Assembly (NCBI RefSeq): GCF_013409305.1
Contig: NZ_JACBZJ010000001.1
Location: forward strand, 558,001 to 622,000
From: Cellulomonas soli
GTDB lineage: Bacteria; Actinomycetota; Actinomycetes; Actinomycetales; Cellulomonadaceae
Reading direction: 5' to 3'
Length of the DNA stretch: 64,000 bases
The notes under the pieces are model-generated. The model was not told the DNA's origin. It was given only the letters and a program-made list of their open reading frames with translations, and did not search any database. Positions 1-7,849 of the stretch are shown here, piece by piece. Position numbers and translations under genes: made by a program. Positions within the stretch are counted from its first letter, which is position 1, and the number at the start of each line of letters is the position of its first letter.

Positions 1-1240
1 CGGAGAGGGCCAAGGGCTGCTCTTGGGGTTCGGTGTCGGTGGTGGTGATGAGGTTGAGTCGGGCTCGGTGCAGGACGTCGAGGGCGAAGTAGCGTCGTCC
101 TTCGGCCCATTCGTCGTGCTGTTCGGCGAGGACGGCTCCGACCAGGCGGGTCACGGAGTCGCGGTCGGGGAAGATCCCGACGACGTCGGTGCGCCGGCGG
201 ATCTCCTTGTTCAGCCGCTCGTTGGGGTTGTTCGACCAGATCTGGCGCCAGATCTCCTTCGGGAACGCCGTGAACGCGAGCAGGTCCGCCCGGGCGGCGT
301 CCAGGTGCTCGGCGACCGCGGGCAACGGGTCGGTGACGTGGTCGAGGAGCTTGTCGAACTGGGCATGCACGGAGTCGGCGTCGGGTTGGTCCAAGACGGA
401 GTGGAGCATCGTTTTGACGGCCGGCCACGAGGACTTTGGGCAGGTGCTCATGAGGTTGGCGGCGTAGTGGGTGCGGCACCGTTGCCAGGACGCCCCGGGT
501 AGGTTCGCCGCGATCGCCTGGACCAGGCCGCGGTGGGCGTCGGAGGTCACGAGGCGGACTCCGGTCAGGCCGCGGGCGACCAGGTCGGCGAAGAACACGT
601 TCCACGCCTCCCGGGTCTCACTCGTGGTGACGGTGCAGCCCAGGACCTCCCGGTGCCCGTCGGCGTTGACTCCGGTGGCCACGAGCACGACGGCGTTGAT
701 GACGCGCCCGGCCTCGCGGACCTTCATCGTGAGCGCGTCCGCCGCGACGAACGTGAACGGCCCAGCGTCGGACAGCGACCGGGTTCGGAACGCGGCGACC
801 TGCCCGTCGAGGTCGGTCGCCATGCGCGAGACCTGCGACTTCGACAACGACGTGATTCCCAGCGACTCGACGAGCTTGTCCATGCGGCGGGTCGAGACCC
901 CGAGCAGGTAGCAGGTCGCCACGACCGAGATCAAGGCGGTCTCTGCGCGCTTGCGGCGCTCGAGCAGCCACTCGGGGAAGTAGGACCCGGTCCGCAGCTT
1001 CGGGACGGCGACGTCGATGGTGCCGACCCGGGTGTCCAGGTCCCGGTGGCGGTAGCCGTTGCGCTGGGCGACCCGGTCCGGGCTGGGCTGGCCCCACTCG
1101 GCCCCGCAGACCGCGTCGGCCTCGGCCGAGAGCAGGGAGTTGATCACCGTGCCGAGCAGGTGACGCATGAGGTCCGGAGAGGCGTCGGCCAGGGCCTGGC
1201 CCAAGGCGGCGGAAGGGTCGACAATGCGTGGTGCGGTCAT
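1..1240 (-). CDS. IS256-family transposase, 3' end cut by the window edge
   Basis: Mutator/IS256-type DDE transposase that would mobilise the surrounding element. Reading leftwards from an ATG at 1240 gives 413 residues with no stop before base 1, close to full length for the family. The catalytic triad is visible: D168 (context VAADAL), D234 (VTSDAHRG) and E341 (NNPNERLN). The region between D234 and E341 carries the C-x-H of the family (RCRTHYAAN). The frame is uninterrupted, so the enzyme may be active, but its C-terminus and the left end of the element lie outside the window. It points away from the defence operon that starts its right flank. Confidence 0.93.
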   Translation of the reverse strand, partial: MTAPRIVDPSAALGQALADASPDLMRHLLGTVINSLLSAEADAVCGAEWGQPSPDRVAQRNGYRHRDLDTRVGTIDVAVPKLRTGSYFPEWLLERRKRAETALISVVATCYLLGVSTRRMDKLVESLGITSLSKSQVSRMATDLDGQVAAFRTRSLSDAGPFTFVAADALTMKVREAGRVINAVVLVATGVNADGHREVLGCTVTTSETREAWNVFFADLVARGLTGVRLVTSDAHRGLVQAIAANLPGASWQRCRTHYAANLMSTCPKSSWPAVKTMLHSVLDQPDADSVHAQFDKLLDHVTDPLPAVAEHLDAARADLLAFTAFPKEIWRQIWSNNPNERLNKEIRRRTDVVGIFPDRDSVTRLVGAVLAEQHDEWAEGRRYFALDVLHRARLNLITTTDTEPQEQPLALS

Positions 1241-1331
1241 CGTGATGCTCCGTTCGAGGGTGCTGTGAGAGGTTCACTCGAAGGATCACGCGGTGACCGC
1301 GTCGTCGTCTACGACGACCACGGCCCCGGCG

Positions 1332-1356
1332 GCTACACCACTATCAGGGACGCCAC
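1332..1356. repeat. Putative terminal inverted repeat of the IS256-family element
   Basis: About 25 bp containing TACACCACTATCAGGGACG on the plus strand, roughly 92-116 bp upstream of the transposase start, where IS256-family ends normally lie. The assignment rests on similarity to remembered IS256-family ends; the mate is beyond the left edge. Confidence 0.5.
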
Positions 1357-1469
1357 TCCGACCGCTCCTGCCCTGGGCCTGGCTCTCCCGCGTCAGAGTT
1401 AGATCGACTCAGACCGTTTGACTGCTGCGCGACGTTACAGTCTTGAGCCGAACTAGCCGGTGACAACAA

Positions 1470-3554
1470 CTACGCAATCGGCCGCAGGAGACGAGCATCG
1501 TCAAGGTCGATGATGCTCGTGCGATCGCTAGCGAATCGCTTCTGAAGCGTCGCCATAGATTCGCTGGTCGTCAAGAATATCTGGCCTCGATTCACGGTAT
1601 TCTGTGCGCGCACACTCAAGGCCGCAAGCGACTCAGCATCGACGCCTTGCTGGCCTGGCTCGTCCAAAATCAAGAATCCGGGGTGCCTGTCACTAACACT
1701 CGAAGCCACGTCGAGAAGACTCAAGAGATAGGCCCAACGAAGTCGAATGCCATCACTGGCCGAATTCTGAAAGCTGATGTCGTATCCCTCGACCGTGGGC
1801 TTCATGGTCTCGTCGATCGCAACCTCCATCGGATTGGCCGACTCGAAGCCGAAAGCCAGCAGATCGCTCCGCATGCGATTCGTCCAGTCCGCCAACTTCT
1901 CTTGGTCGGAGCGCGATGGAGACGAGTCGCCGAGCCGGCTCCGAACCACCAAGCCCGCGACGTACTCCTCGACCGTCTCCCGCCACATTCTGACGTCGAT
2001 AGAGGTGGTCTCGTGAAGACTACGCATCTGCCTTTCGGCAGCCTCGTCAGACAGCGCCCTCTGGAGATCCGCAGTTGAAGGCATCGCGTCCGGGGCCACC
2101 AAATCGTTCTCAAGCGCACGAACTTGGGCGCGAAGATCTGACAAGGCGGCCGAGACCGCCACACGGCGAGGATCGATTTCCGCGATAGCAGCCTCGGCCC
2201 GAGAAACCAACTGACGCACTGTGGTGCGTTCGTTCTTCAGAAACGCCACTGTATCCGCAACCGACAGAACATGCGCATCGTCCGGGCTCTCGACGCCAAG
2301 GAGCGATTGGTGACACGTAGGGCAATCATTCTCGTGGAGAGTCGACGGCGCGATATCAGCGCCGAGTTCGGCCAGGATTCGAAGCTGATTGTAGCGACTC
2401 AACTCTTCGTCGATTCTCACAAGCCGCCGCGCCAGAGCGCCCATCTGGGTGTCGAGCATGGTTTCAGACTCGTTGAGTTCTCGAAGTTGCAGCGAAGCGC
2501 TGTTCGCGGCCTCCTGCGCGTCGCCGAGACGTCTCTCAAGTTCAGAAGTCTCTGCCGTCCTGCTCAGCGACGCACCGTGCTCCGCCTCCGCCTTCGCACG
2601 CGCTCGATCGATTCGATTCTGCTCCAACTGCGCGATGCGCTCGTCCAACGGAATCCAGACACTGTTGCTTAGCACTTCGAATACCGGCTCCGCCGACTTC
2701 TGATACTCCTTCTCTATCGCGGCGAGTGAGCGCAATGCTCGACTTGGAACGCTCGGGACGCTCAATCGCGCGCCATTGACAGCACCGGCCGCCTCGAGTC
2801 GGCCGCGGAGACGGCTCTCTCGAGCTTCAAGTCGCCGAAGCGATTCCTCGAGAGAGCGTCGTTCAGTCAATTTGACCAGACTCTCGAGAGCGAGCGCGTA
2901 CTCGACCGACCGCCTGAGCGGCTCAATGATGCCGTACTTCGTGGGAACCTGTGGCACTGTCCCGCCCCAGCCGTGCTTCTGATCTACATAGCAGAGCGCA
3001 AAGAGCAACTGGAGGTAGAGCCGCGACTCCGTTTCGTTGTAATTCGGCACTTTCGGAAGCTCAAGCCCGAGAAACGTCGCAAGAAATGAATGGAAGCCGT
3101 CAGATCCAGCCGCACTCCCTGGTCGATTCACAAAGTAATAGCTGGCATCCCCAACCATGTCCGGCGATGGTCCGCCTGTCAGTCGGGCGGAATGCCAAAC
3201 ACTCACCAGTTGGTGCGCATTTGACTCTCTTCCTTCGCCAGGCCTTACGAGTCGATGCGTCGTGATAGTTCCCGCTCGCGAGGTGACTTCGAGCCAAACC
3301 TCGGAGCGCGTCACCGGTACGCGCCCAGAGGCGGCGTCGAGCTCCGTAGTCATTGCTCGAGTAAGCGTGCCCTGACGGGTGGCGAAGAGGTCGTCGAGAC
3401 CAAGCCCGTAGAGTATCGACTGAACGAGGAGGGACTTGCCGACAGTGTTGGCACCGCGAATTACAGTGACGTCGCGGTCGAAAGTGGCGTCAAAGCCGTA
3501 TGTCTCGTCCGCGGTGTGTGCCCTAAGGCTGACCGCGTTGATCCTAAGCGGCAA
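1470..3554 (-). CDS. SMC-like zinc-hook ATPase of a Lamassu/ABC-three-component-type defence operon
   Basis: A 694-residue ABC/SMC-superfamily ATPase. Walker A (GANTVGKS) spans residues 34-41. A Q-loop-like segment near 195 reads YVDQKHGWG. Long charged helices flank a CPTC zinc hook near residue 405, and the Walker B (LILDEPGQQ) lies close to the C-terminus, as in SMC/Rad50 proteins with intervening coiled coil. The start is TTG at 3554, preceded by GGGGGG, and overlaps no ATG in frame; the upstream gene's TAA ends 1 nt before it, so translation is probably coupled. Small middle component and effector genes lie directly upstream, matching the order effector-middle-ATPase of Lamassu (LmuA-LmuC-LmuB) and ABC-3C operons. 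Base composition is less GC-rich than the flanks, suggesting acquisition. The likely role is sensing foreign or aberrant DNA and releasing the effector, by analogy only. Confidence 0.8.
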   Translation of the reverse strand: MPLRINAVSLRAHTADETYGFDATFDRDVTVIRGANTVGKSLLVQSILYGLGLDDLFATRQGTLTRAMTTELDAASGRVPVTRSEVWLEVTSRAGTITTHRLVRPGEGRESNAHQLVSVWHSARLTGGPSPDMVGDASYYFVNRPGSAAGSDGFHSFLATFLGLELPKVPNYNETESRLYLQLLFALCYVDQKHGWGGTVPQVPTKYGIIEPLRRSVEYALALESLVKLTERRSLEESLRRLEARESRLRGRLEAAGAVNGARLSVPSVPSRALRSLAAIEKEYQKSAEPVFEVLSNSVWIPLDERIAQLEQNRIDRARAKAEAEHGASLSRTAETSELERRLGDAQEAANSASLQLRELNESETMLDTQMGALARRLVRIDEELSRYNQLRILAELGADIAPSTLHENDCPTCHQSLLGVESPDDAHVLSVADTVAFLKNERTTVRQLVSRAEAAIAEIDPRRVAVSAALSDLRAQVRALENDLVAPDAMPSTADLQRALSDEAAERQMRSLHETTSIDVRMWRETVEEYVAGLVVRSRLGDSSPSRSDQEKLADWTNRMRSDLLAFGFESANPMEVAIDETMKPTVEGYDISFQNSASDGIRLRWAYLLSLLDVASSVSDRHPGFLILDEPGQQGVDAESLAALSVRAQNTVNRGQIFLTTSESMATLQKRFASDRTSIIDLDDARLLRPIA

Positions 3555-3555
3555 T

Positions 3556-4041
3556 TTACATCCCCCCGAGTCGAAGCATGACCTGTCTGTCGTTCAGCGG
3601 TGCCAGATCCCTTAGAAGCGCCTTCTCCTGACTCATGAGCGACTCATCCGAATCGATCATGGCTCCGAACTCACGCCCGCGATCAGTGAGTTCGACCCGA
3701 CCGGAAGGGGCTATCGCTAGTAGATCCTCAGCAGCAGCAATTGTGATCGTGGTTGCAAGCCTTGGATCCGTCCTCATCGTCGCCAAATCGGCCGACTCCG
3801 GCGACTCCCACCACTGACGTGCTAATGCTCTCGTGGCAGAATTCTGAAGAGCCCAGGACAGGTTGTGCAGCGTTTGAGCTGAGGCCGCCTGGCCACGGCA
3901 CTTTGAGAGAACCAGAACGATGAGCGATAGGCGCCACGCAATTCGCTCCGAGACGCGAAGAGGCGCTCTCGAAATCGAGAATACGACGACTGCGTCGGCA
4001 GCAGAGTGTGCCGGATCAAGTGCGCCCTGGCCGGCGTTCAT
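3556..4041 (-). CDS. Middle component of the Lamassu/ABC-3C-type operon
   Basis: A 161-residue predicted soluble, mainly helical protein without an enzymatic motif I recognise. Its ATG at 4041 overlaps the effector stop by 4 bp (ATGA), and its TAA lies 1 nt before the ATPase start, so the three genes form one translationally coupled unit. Size and position fit the LmuC/DdmB-like or ABC-3C middle component that bridges ATPase and effector. The central part (SPSGRVELTDRG-like) resembles a small winged-helix domain, which is an impression rather than a demonstrated fold. Identity is inferred from context, because these components diverge strongly in sequence. Confidence 0.6.
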   Translation of the reverse strand: MNAGQGALDPAHSAADAVVVFSISRAPLRVSERIAWRLSLIVLVLSKCRGQAASAQTLHNLSWALQNSATRALARQWWESPESADLATMRTDPRLATTITIAAAEDLLAIAPSGRVELTDRGREFGAMIDSDESLMSQEKALLRDLAPLNDRQVMLRLGGM

Positions 4042-4967
4042 TCAGTCGTCTCGGGTGGAGAGAAGTCCATGCTGCACTCTTCGAGCCATTCGCAGACCGT
4101 GCCTTCGGCTACGAGGTGGGACGTCGCGTACGGCATTCCGGGAGCGACATCAACGATTCGAGACCTGACGTCTTCTTGAACCTTGCCCAGATGCGCCGAA
4201 TCGCGCGACGAGAGCGTCTGCGACATCAGCATGCCCCGCTTGGCCTGGCCGATTTCGAACCGGATGCTCTGAGCTATGTCTGGCACGCGCGTGTCATAGC
4301 GGTCGAGCAAGTCTGCGGTCGCGAACTTGCTCTTGAGCAGCTCCCCACGAAAGTAGGCCCGATCCTCGTCCGAAGAGATTATCTTCTTGAGCTTTCCGTC
4401 CATTACACCAATTCGGGGACCGGATGCCTGACTGAAGAGACCCCCATCCCGTGTGAGCTCGGGGATGTCAATCGGACCCCGCAGCCCCTCAGGGAGCAGG
4501 CCGCTCGCTTGGGCGAGCTTGTGTTCCAGCGCAAGGTCATCGAGGTCTTGCACCGACACATTGAAGCCTTGAGCGAGAAACGGAAGATCCCAGGAGCGCG
4601 CCAGTTTTGTTATCGCATTGCAGTGTGAGATCAAGTCGGATGACTCGTGAACGGGTGTTAGCAGGACCCAGTCACGCAGAATGGTCTCGCCAAGAAGTTC
4701 TTCGACTCGCGACGAGTACCGCTTCAGTTTCTTTACGTCAGTCGTGATCTTGTCTCGCTGCCGCGCATAGCGCGTGCTCGGCTGAAGCGGTTCGCCTTCG
4801 GGGGCATAGAACTGCCATGCGATTGCCTCACGCCGCACGAAGCCATCGAGCCCACCGTCGCCTCCCGATTTGTCCGGTACCGGGACGAAATCGATGCCAT
4901 ACCGCAGTCGCAGGAGACGTCGACTGTGCTCCTCCCACTCGTCGGAGCCCCAGCCCTGAGTCGACAT
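4038..4967 (-). CDS. Putative nuclease-like effector of the Lamassu/ABC-3C-type operon
   Basis: A 309-residue protein, first gene of the operon. The N-terminal 60 residues (GGDGGLDGF at 35-43, then IAWQFYAPE at 49-57) look like a divergent PD-(D/E)XK restriction-endonuclease fold: D41 would be the metal-binding aspartate and Q52 the second ligand. The usual lysine of the QxK/ExK motif is a tyrosine (Y54), so activity is uncertain. The C-terminal 110 residues (from about 200) would be the domain docking to the middle component and ATPase. ATG 4967 lies 6 nt after a TAGATT box, suggesting a leaderless transcript. In Lamassu-type systems such effectors cut DNA and kill or arrest infected cells; that role is inferred here. 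Alternative: a non-catalytic DNA-binding relative. Confidence 0.62.
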   Translation of the reverse strand: MSTQGWGSDEWEEHSRRLLRLRYGIDFVPVPDKSGGDGGLDGFVRREAIAWQFYAPEGEPLQPSTRYARQRDKITTDVKKLKRYSSRVEELLGETILRDWVLLTPVHESSDLISHCNAITKLARSWDLPFLAQGFNVSVQDLDDLALEHKLAQASGLLPEGLRGPIDIPELTRDGGLFSQASGPRIGVMDGKLKKIISSDEDRAYFRGELLKSKFATADLLDRYDTRVPDIAQSIRFEIGQAKRGMLMSQTLSSRDSAHLGKVQEDVRSRIVDVAPGMPYATSHLVAEGTVCEWLEECSMDFSPPETTE

Positions 4968-4973
4968 GGGCTG

Positions 4974-4979
4974 AATCTA
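4974..4979 (-). promoter_or_regulatory. -10 box of the defence operon
   Basis: TAGATT on the minus strand ends 6 nt before the effector ATG at 4967, the spacing expected when transcription starts at or next to the start codon. No clear -35 is visible at the usual distance and no Shine-Dalgarno can fit between the box and the ATG. Confidence 0.55.
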
Positions 4980-5291
4980 GCGCGTCCAGCTCGGATCGTC
5001 GGGATCTTGCAGTGTCGCTCTGGGACCGACTCGAAGAGCTCCGCGAACCAGCGCGCCTTGAGCCATCCGGGTGGTCACCAAGGATGCTGCGGCCGTCCGA
5101 TGGCGTGGAGTTCGACGAATCGCGGTCGCGGGAGTGCTGCCCACTCGCATTCATCGGCGACGCCGCGGCGCGGTCATGGCACCCACGCGCCGCTGGCACC
5201 TGGGCGGTGCAAGAGGAGTCTGGCCGATCGTCGTCGCGTCGATCCCGCTCGGCGGCCCACGGTCGCCGCAGTCGCCGTCGCACCCTGGGAG
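4980..5291. other. Non-coding spacer between defence operon and toxin-antitoxin pair
   Basis: About 310 bp with no gene I can support on either strand. Open frames here lack start signals or recognisable protein features. GC-rich composition returns in this spacer, so the compositional boundary of the defence operon lies near here. Confidence 0.5.
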
Positions 5292-5567
5292 TCAGGGTGT
5301 GTAGTGGTAGCGGCAGGCGGCGATGCGGATCTCGTCGTCGACGACCTTGTAGACGAGCCGGTGCTCGTCGCTGATGCGTCGGGACCAGTAGCCGTGCAGG
5401 CCGTGCTTGAGGGCTTCGGGCTTGCCGATGCCCTCGTGCGGGGTGTCCTGGCCGACGCCGCGGGCGATGTCCTTGAGCAGCTCGTTGATCCGCTTGAGGG
5501 TGCGGCGGTCCTGGATCTGCCAGTACAGGTAGTCCGACCAGGCGTCGGCGTCCCACACGTACTTCAC
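5292..5567 (-). CDS. yoeB: YoeB-family mRNA interferase toxin
   Basis: A 91-residue RelE/ParE-fold ribosome-dependent endoribonuclease of the YoeB (Txe) branch. The C-terminal CRYHY signature with catalytic His-Tyr is present, together with the internal RRISDEHRLVYKV strand and the KPEALK segment holding the conserved glutamate. GTG at 5567 overlaps the antitoxin stop by 4 bp (GTGA), ensuring coupled synthesis. The toxin would cleave mRNA in the ribosomal A site when YefM is degraded. Length equals the family norm and no key residue is missing, so the toxin is probably functional. It probably stabilises the accessory region or acts in stress or phage response. Confidence 0.93.
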   Translation of the reverse strand: MKYVWDADAWSDYLYWQIQDRRTLKRINELLKDIARGVGQDTPHEGIGKPEALKHGLHGYWSRRISDEHRLVYKVVDDEIRIAACRYHYTP

Positions 5568-5815
5568 TCGGCGAGCTGCCGCTCCACGCCCTGACCGGAC
5601 TCCAGGCGCTCGATCGAGGTCAGCAGCCGACGGGCGTTGGCCGGGTTCTGCAGCAGGTACGCCGTCTCCTTCAACGACTCGTAGTCCGCCAGGGACACGA
5701 TCACGACCGGGTCGTGGCCGGCGCGGGTGATGACGACCTCCTCGCGGTCGTTGACGACCGCGTCCAGGGTCTCCGCGTAGCGGGCTCGCGACTGCGAGTA
5801 CGTCATGGTCTTCAC
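5564..5815 (-). CDS. yefM: YefM/Phd-family antitoxin
   Basis: An 83-residue antitoxin with the typical Phd/YefM N-terminal DNA-binding domain (MTYSQSRARYAETLDAV, then EVVITRAGHDPVVIVS) and an acidic, flexible C-terminus that would wrap the YoeB active site. I chose GTG 5815 because GGAGGT lies 7 nt upstream; an in-frame ATG follows at codon 4. The gene is first in the operon, as usual. A TGTACA-type palindrome sits 18 bp upstream and is the expected autoregulatory binding site. Confidence 0.92.
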   Translation of the reverse strand: MKTMTYSQSRARYAETLDAVVNDREEVVITRAGHDPVVIVSLADYESLKETAYLLQNPANARRLLTSIERLESGQGVERQLAE

Positions 5816-5832
5816 CGCACACCTCCAGGGTT

Positions 5833-5848
5833 GTACAGAAAACTGTAC
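5833..5848. promoter_or_regulatory. Palindromic operator of yefM-yoeB
   Basis: Perfect inverted repeat GTACAG-AAAA-CTGTAC, with TGTACA at 5832-5837. YefM-YoeB complexes are known to bind palindromes with TGTACA cores in front of their own operon. It lies just upstream of the antitoxin Shine-Dalgarno, placing it over the likely promoter. Confidence 0.75.
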
Positions 5849-6110
5849 GTCCAGCGCGCAGGCCCGTCGAGCGACTCCCCCGGGGCAACCCGCTCGGCGG
5901 TACGTCTTCGACGATGTCCGCAGCGACGGTCCGCCTCCACTGCGTCGGTGGCCGCGTCACTGACCTGGGGCGTCATCGCCGCGCCGTCGCACGGTCTATC
6001 GGGCCGGCGCAGTGAGGGGCGGCGCCAGACCGGGGTCTACTTCCTGACCTTCTCGGGCTCCCACCGGGGCAGAAACCCAACCCGTGTCTGGCCTTACCGT
6101 CAGGTCGGCC

Positions 6111-6304
6111 GCCCACCCGACGCTACCGCCGAGGCGACGTCGGCCGCCCAGCGGCTGTCGATCGGCCGCAGCTTGCTCTACGAGCTGATGGCGAGCGGCG
6201 CCATCGAGTCCGTCCACATCGGCCGGCTACGCCGGATCCCCGTCGACTGCTTGTCGGACTTCGTCGACCGACGCCGCCGCGAGGAGCGGGACCAGCCGCG
6301 CTGA
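6111..6304 (+). pseudogene. Decayed excisionase-like helix-turn-helix fragment
   Basis: The plus-strand frame encodes a good excisionase/MerR-type DNA-binding domain (AAQRLSIGRSLLYELMASG, then IGRLRRIPVDCLSDFV) ending at 6304. In actinobacterial mobile elements such a domain is a separate gene of about 60-80 codons beside an integrase. Here no ATG or GTG occurs in frame near the domain, and a neighbouring frame holds a plausible original start (GTG in the GTGTCTGGCCTTACC stretch), so a frameshift or 5' truncation is likely. No intact integrase follows. I read it as the remnant of an element that once used this locus; it could still be part of a longer chimeric frame. Confidence 0.5.
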
Positions 6305-6309
6305 CGGCC

Positions 6310-7578
6310 TCACGGGGCGACAGGTACGCGACCACTCCGCGCACCTCGCAGGGGAGAGCCGGCGCCGACGAGGGCTGCGGTGAGGAACAGGGCTGCAACC
6401 GCGAGCAGGGTTGTCCGGAAGCTGAACGCTGTTGCCAGGACTCCTCCGACGAGTGCACCGACAACTGCCATCGACCTGTTGGCCGAACGCAGGACCGAGT
6501 TCACGCGCCCGAGCATCACGCGGGGTGTGACCGCCTGCCGGTAGCCCATCTCGCTGGGGTCCTCCAGGCCCATCGACGCGCCGCAGAGCAGCTGGAGCAC
6601 GCCGAGGTAGCCGATGATGACCGAGGTGGCCGCCGCTGTCGGCGTGAAGGCGATCGCGGCCCACGCCAGCGCACACGCTGCACGGCTGACGATGATGACG
6701 TTGCCCTCCCCGAGTCGACGCGCGGCCCGCGGCGCGGCGAGCGCGCCGAGCAGGCTGCCGACGCCGGCCGCAGTCAGCACTGCGCCGTACGCGGCCGCTG
6801 ACAGGGACAGGTCACGCAGGACGAACAGTCCCAGGAGTGTCACGGCGATGCTGTTCGCCAGGAACCACACGTGCGTCGAGACGGCCAGTGGCGCCAAGGT
6901 CTGGTGGCGGTAGGTGAAGGACAGGCCCTCACCGATCTCTCGGACGATCGGGCGACGCTCGACGTCTCGAGGTGGTTCCGGGCGCCGGATCCGGAAGATG
7001 CTCATCGCATTGAAGCCCCGCGCGAGGCTCGACACGACCAAGGTCACCGGCGCGCTGACGGCCGCCACGAGGAACCCGGCGACCGCCGGACCGAGCGTCT
7101 GGGCGACCGACATCGCCTGCCCCAGGCGGGCATTGGCCAGCACCAGGGTGCGACGCGGCACCAGGTCGGGGAGATACGCCTGTTCCGCCGCGGCGACGTA
7201 GACCGCGCAGCACCCGCTCGCGAACAGGACCACCGCGGTCGACGTCACCGAGAGCGCGCCCGCTGCGTAGAGCAGGGGGATGCCCAGCAGAAGGAGTGCC
7301 TGGGCGAGGTTGAAGCCGATGAGCACCCGGCGGCGACGCCAGCGGTCCACCTGCGCGCCGGCGACCAGTCCCAGCACCAGGTACGGCAGGAACTGGGACG
7401 CCCGGACAAGTCCGACCTGCGCCTCGGACGCCTTCAACACGTCGATGACCAGGACGTCGACCGCCACCGTGGTGAGCGCCATCCCGGCGAATCCCACGGA
7501 GCTCGCCGTCCAGTACCGCCGGAAGCTCCGGAGGGTCAGCGGCTCCCTCGTCGTCGCGGTCGCCAGCTCCCTGCTCAC
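6310..7578 (-). CDS. MFS exporter (MFS_3/EntS-like)
   Basis: A 422-residue integral membrane protein with about 12 hydrophobic segments and the family's cytoplasmic loop motif QVDRWRRRRVL after helix 2, typical of MFS_3 drug or siderophore exporters. GTG 7578 was chosen because it follows a TAGTCT box by 7 nt and immediately precedes the conserved entry LRSFRRYWTASSVGFAG; upstream reading is arginine- and glycine-rich junk. It is convergent with the excisionase fragment (6-bp gap) and lies between that and the tRNA, so it may be island cargo. A second MFS_3-type exporter occurs at 60460-61761. Substrate unknown. Confidence 0.85.
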   Translation of the reverse strand: MSRELATATTREPLTLRSFRRYWTASSVGFAGMALTTVAVDVLVIDVLKASEAQVGLVRASQFLPYLVLGLVAGAQVDRWRRRRVLIGFNLAQALLLLGIPLLYAAGALSVTSTAVVLFASGCCAVYVAAAEQAYLPDLVPRRTLVLANARLGQAMSVAQTLGPAVAGFLVAAVSAPVTLVVSSLARGFNAMSIFRIRRPEPPRDVERRPIVREIGEGLSFTYRHQTLAPLAVSTHVWFLANSIAVTLLGLFVLRDLSLSAAAYGAVLTAAGVGSLLGALAAPRAARRLGEGNVIIVSRAACALAWAAIAFTPTAAATSVIIGYLGVLQLLCGASMGLEDPSEMGYRQAVTPRVMLGRVNSVLRSANRSMAVVGALVGGVLATAFSFRTTLLAVAALFLTAALVGAGSPLRGARSGRVPVAP

Positions 7579-7783
7579 ACGGTCGAGACTAGAGGTGCAC
7601 GCGTACCTGCCTCGCGGGGGCTTCCCGCTCGCGGCCTTGGGCCACCGCGTCGCGGCCCCCGGTGGTGCGTCCGCTTCGTGTCGCCCGTCACAGGCGCGGC
7701 CGCCCGGATGCCCCTCAAGGAGCTCCCGGGACCCCGATGTTCCGCGGTCGTCCGCCCGCATCCGGCTCTGATCGTGGACGACG

Positions 7784-7805
7784 TCTGCCCACATTCTGCC
7801 CACAT
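7784..7805. repeat. 11-bp perfect tandem duplication
   Basis: TCTGCCCACAT occurs twice in direct succession (7784-7794, 7795-7805), 60-80 bp from the 3' end of the tRNA gene. On the minus strand it could encode MWAECGQ, reminiscent of integrase C-termini, but no integrase frame surrounds it. Confidence 0.6.
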
Positions 7806-7811
7806 CGACGA

Positions 7812-7849
7812 CAGAGGCCCTCCCTCCCCGAGGGGAGAAAGGGCCTCTG
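7812..7849. terminator. Hairpin terminator downstream of tRNA-fMet
   Basis: A perfect 10-bp stem (CAGAGGCCCT / AGGGCCTCTG) encloses an 18-nt loop that can itself fold (CTCCCC / GGGGAG). Positioned 18 bp beyond the tRNA 3' end, it is well placed to stop tRNA transcription. Followed by no real U-run, as is common in high-GC genomes. Confidence 0.65.

Larger units (their letters stand above)
1..1356 (-). mobile_element. IS256-family insertion sequence, 5' part
   Basis: The element consists of the transposase plus about 115 bp upstream. Its outer end is placed near 1356 because the strand reading into the transposase shows a terminal-repeat-like string (about GTGGCGTCCCTGATAGTGG) of the kind seen at actinobacterial IS256 ends. 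The other terminal repeat and the target duplication cannot be checked in this window. Confidence 0.7.

Noticed and set aside
23..1402. Long plus-strand open frames opposite the transposase
   Set aside because: They lie antisense to a complete DDE transposase frame, are rich in Arg/Gly/Val and show no domain; shadows of the GC-rich gene.
4817..5594. Open frames of about 180-240 codons between the defence operon and yoeB
   Set aside because: Arginine- and serine-rich composition, no ribosome-binding site, and overlap with the effector or toxin gene in part; no support for a protein.
5292..5815. RelBE instead of YefM-YoeB
   Set aside because: The C-terminal CRYHY, the Phd-type antitoxin fold and the TGTACA operator point to YoeB-YefM rather than RelE-RelB.
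7575..7805. Minus-strand frame starting MWAECGQ as an integrase end
   Set aside because: Only the first seven residues resemble integrase C-termini; the rest is low-complexity and the direction is wrong for an integrase ending at the tRNA.
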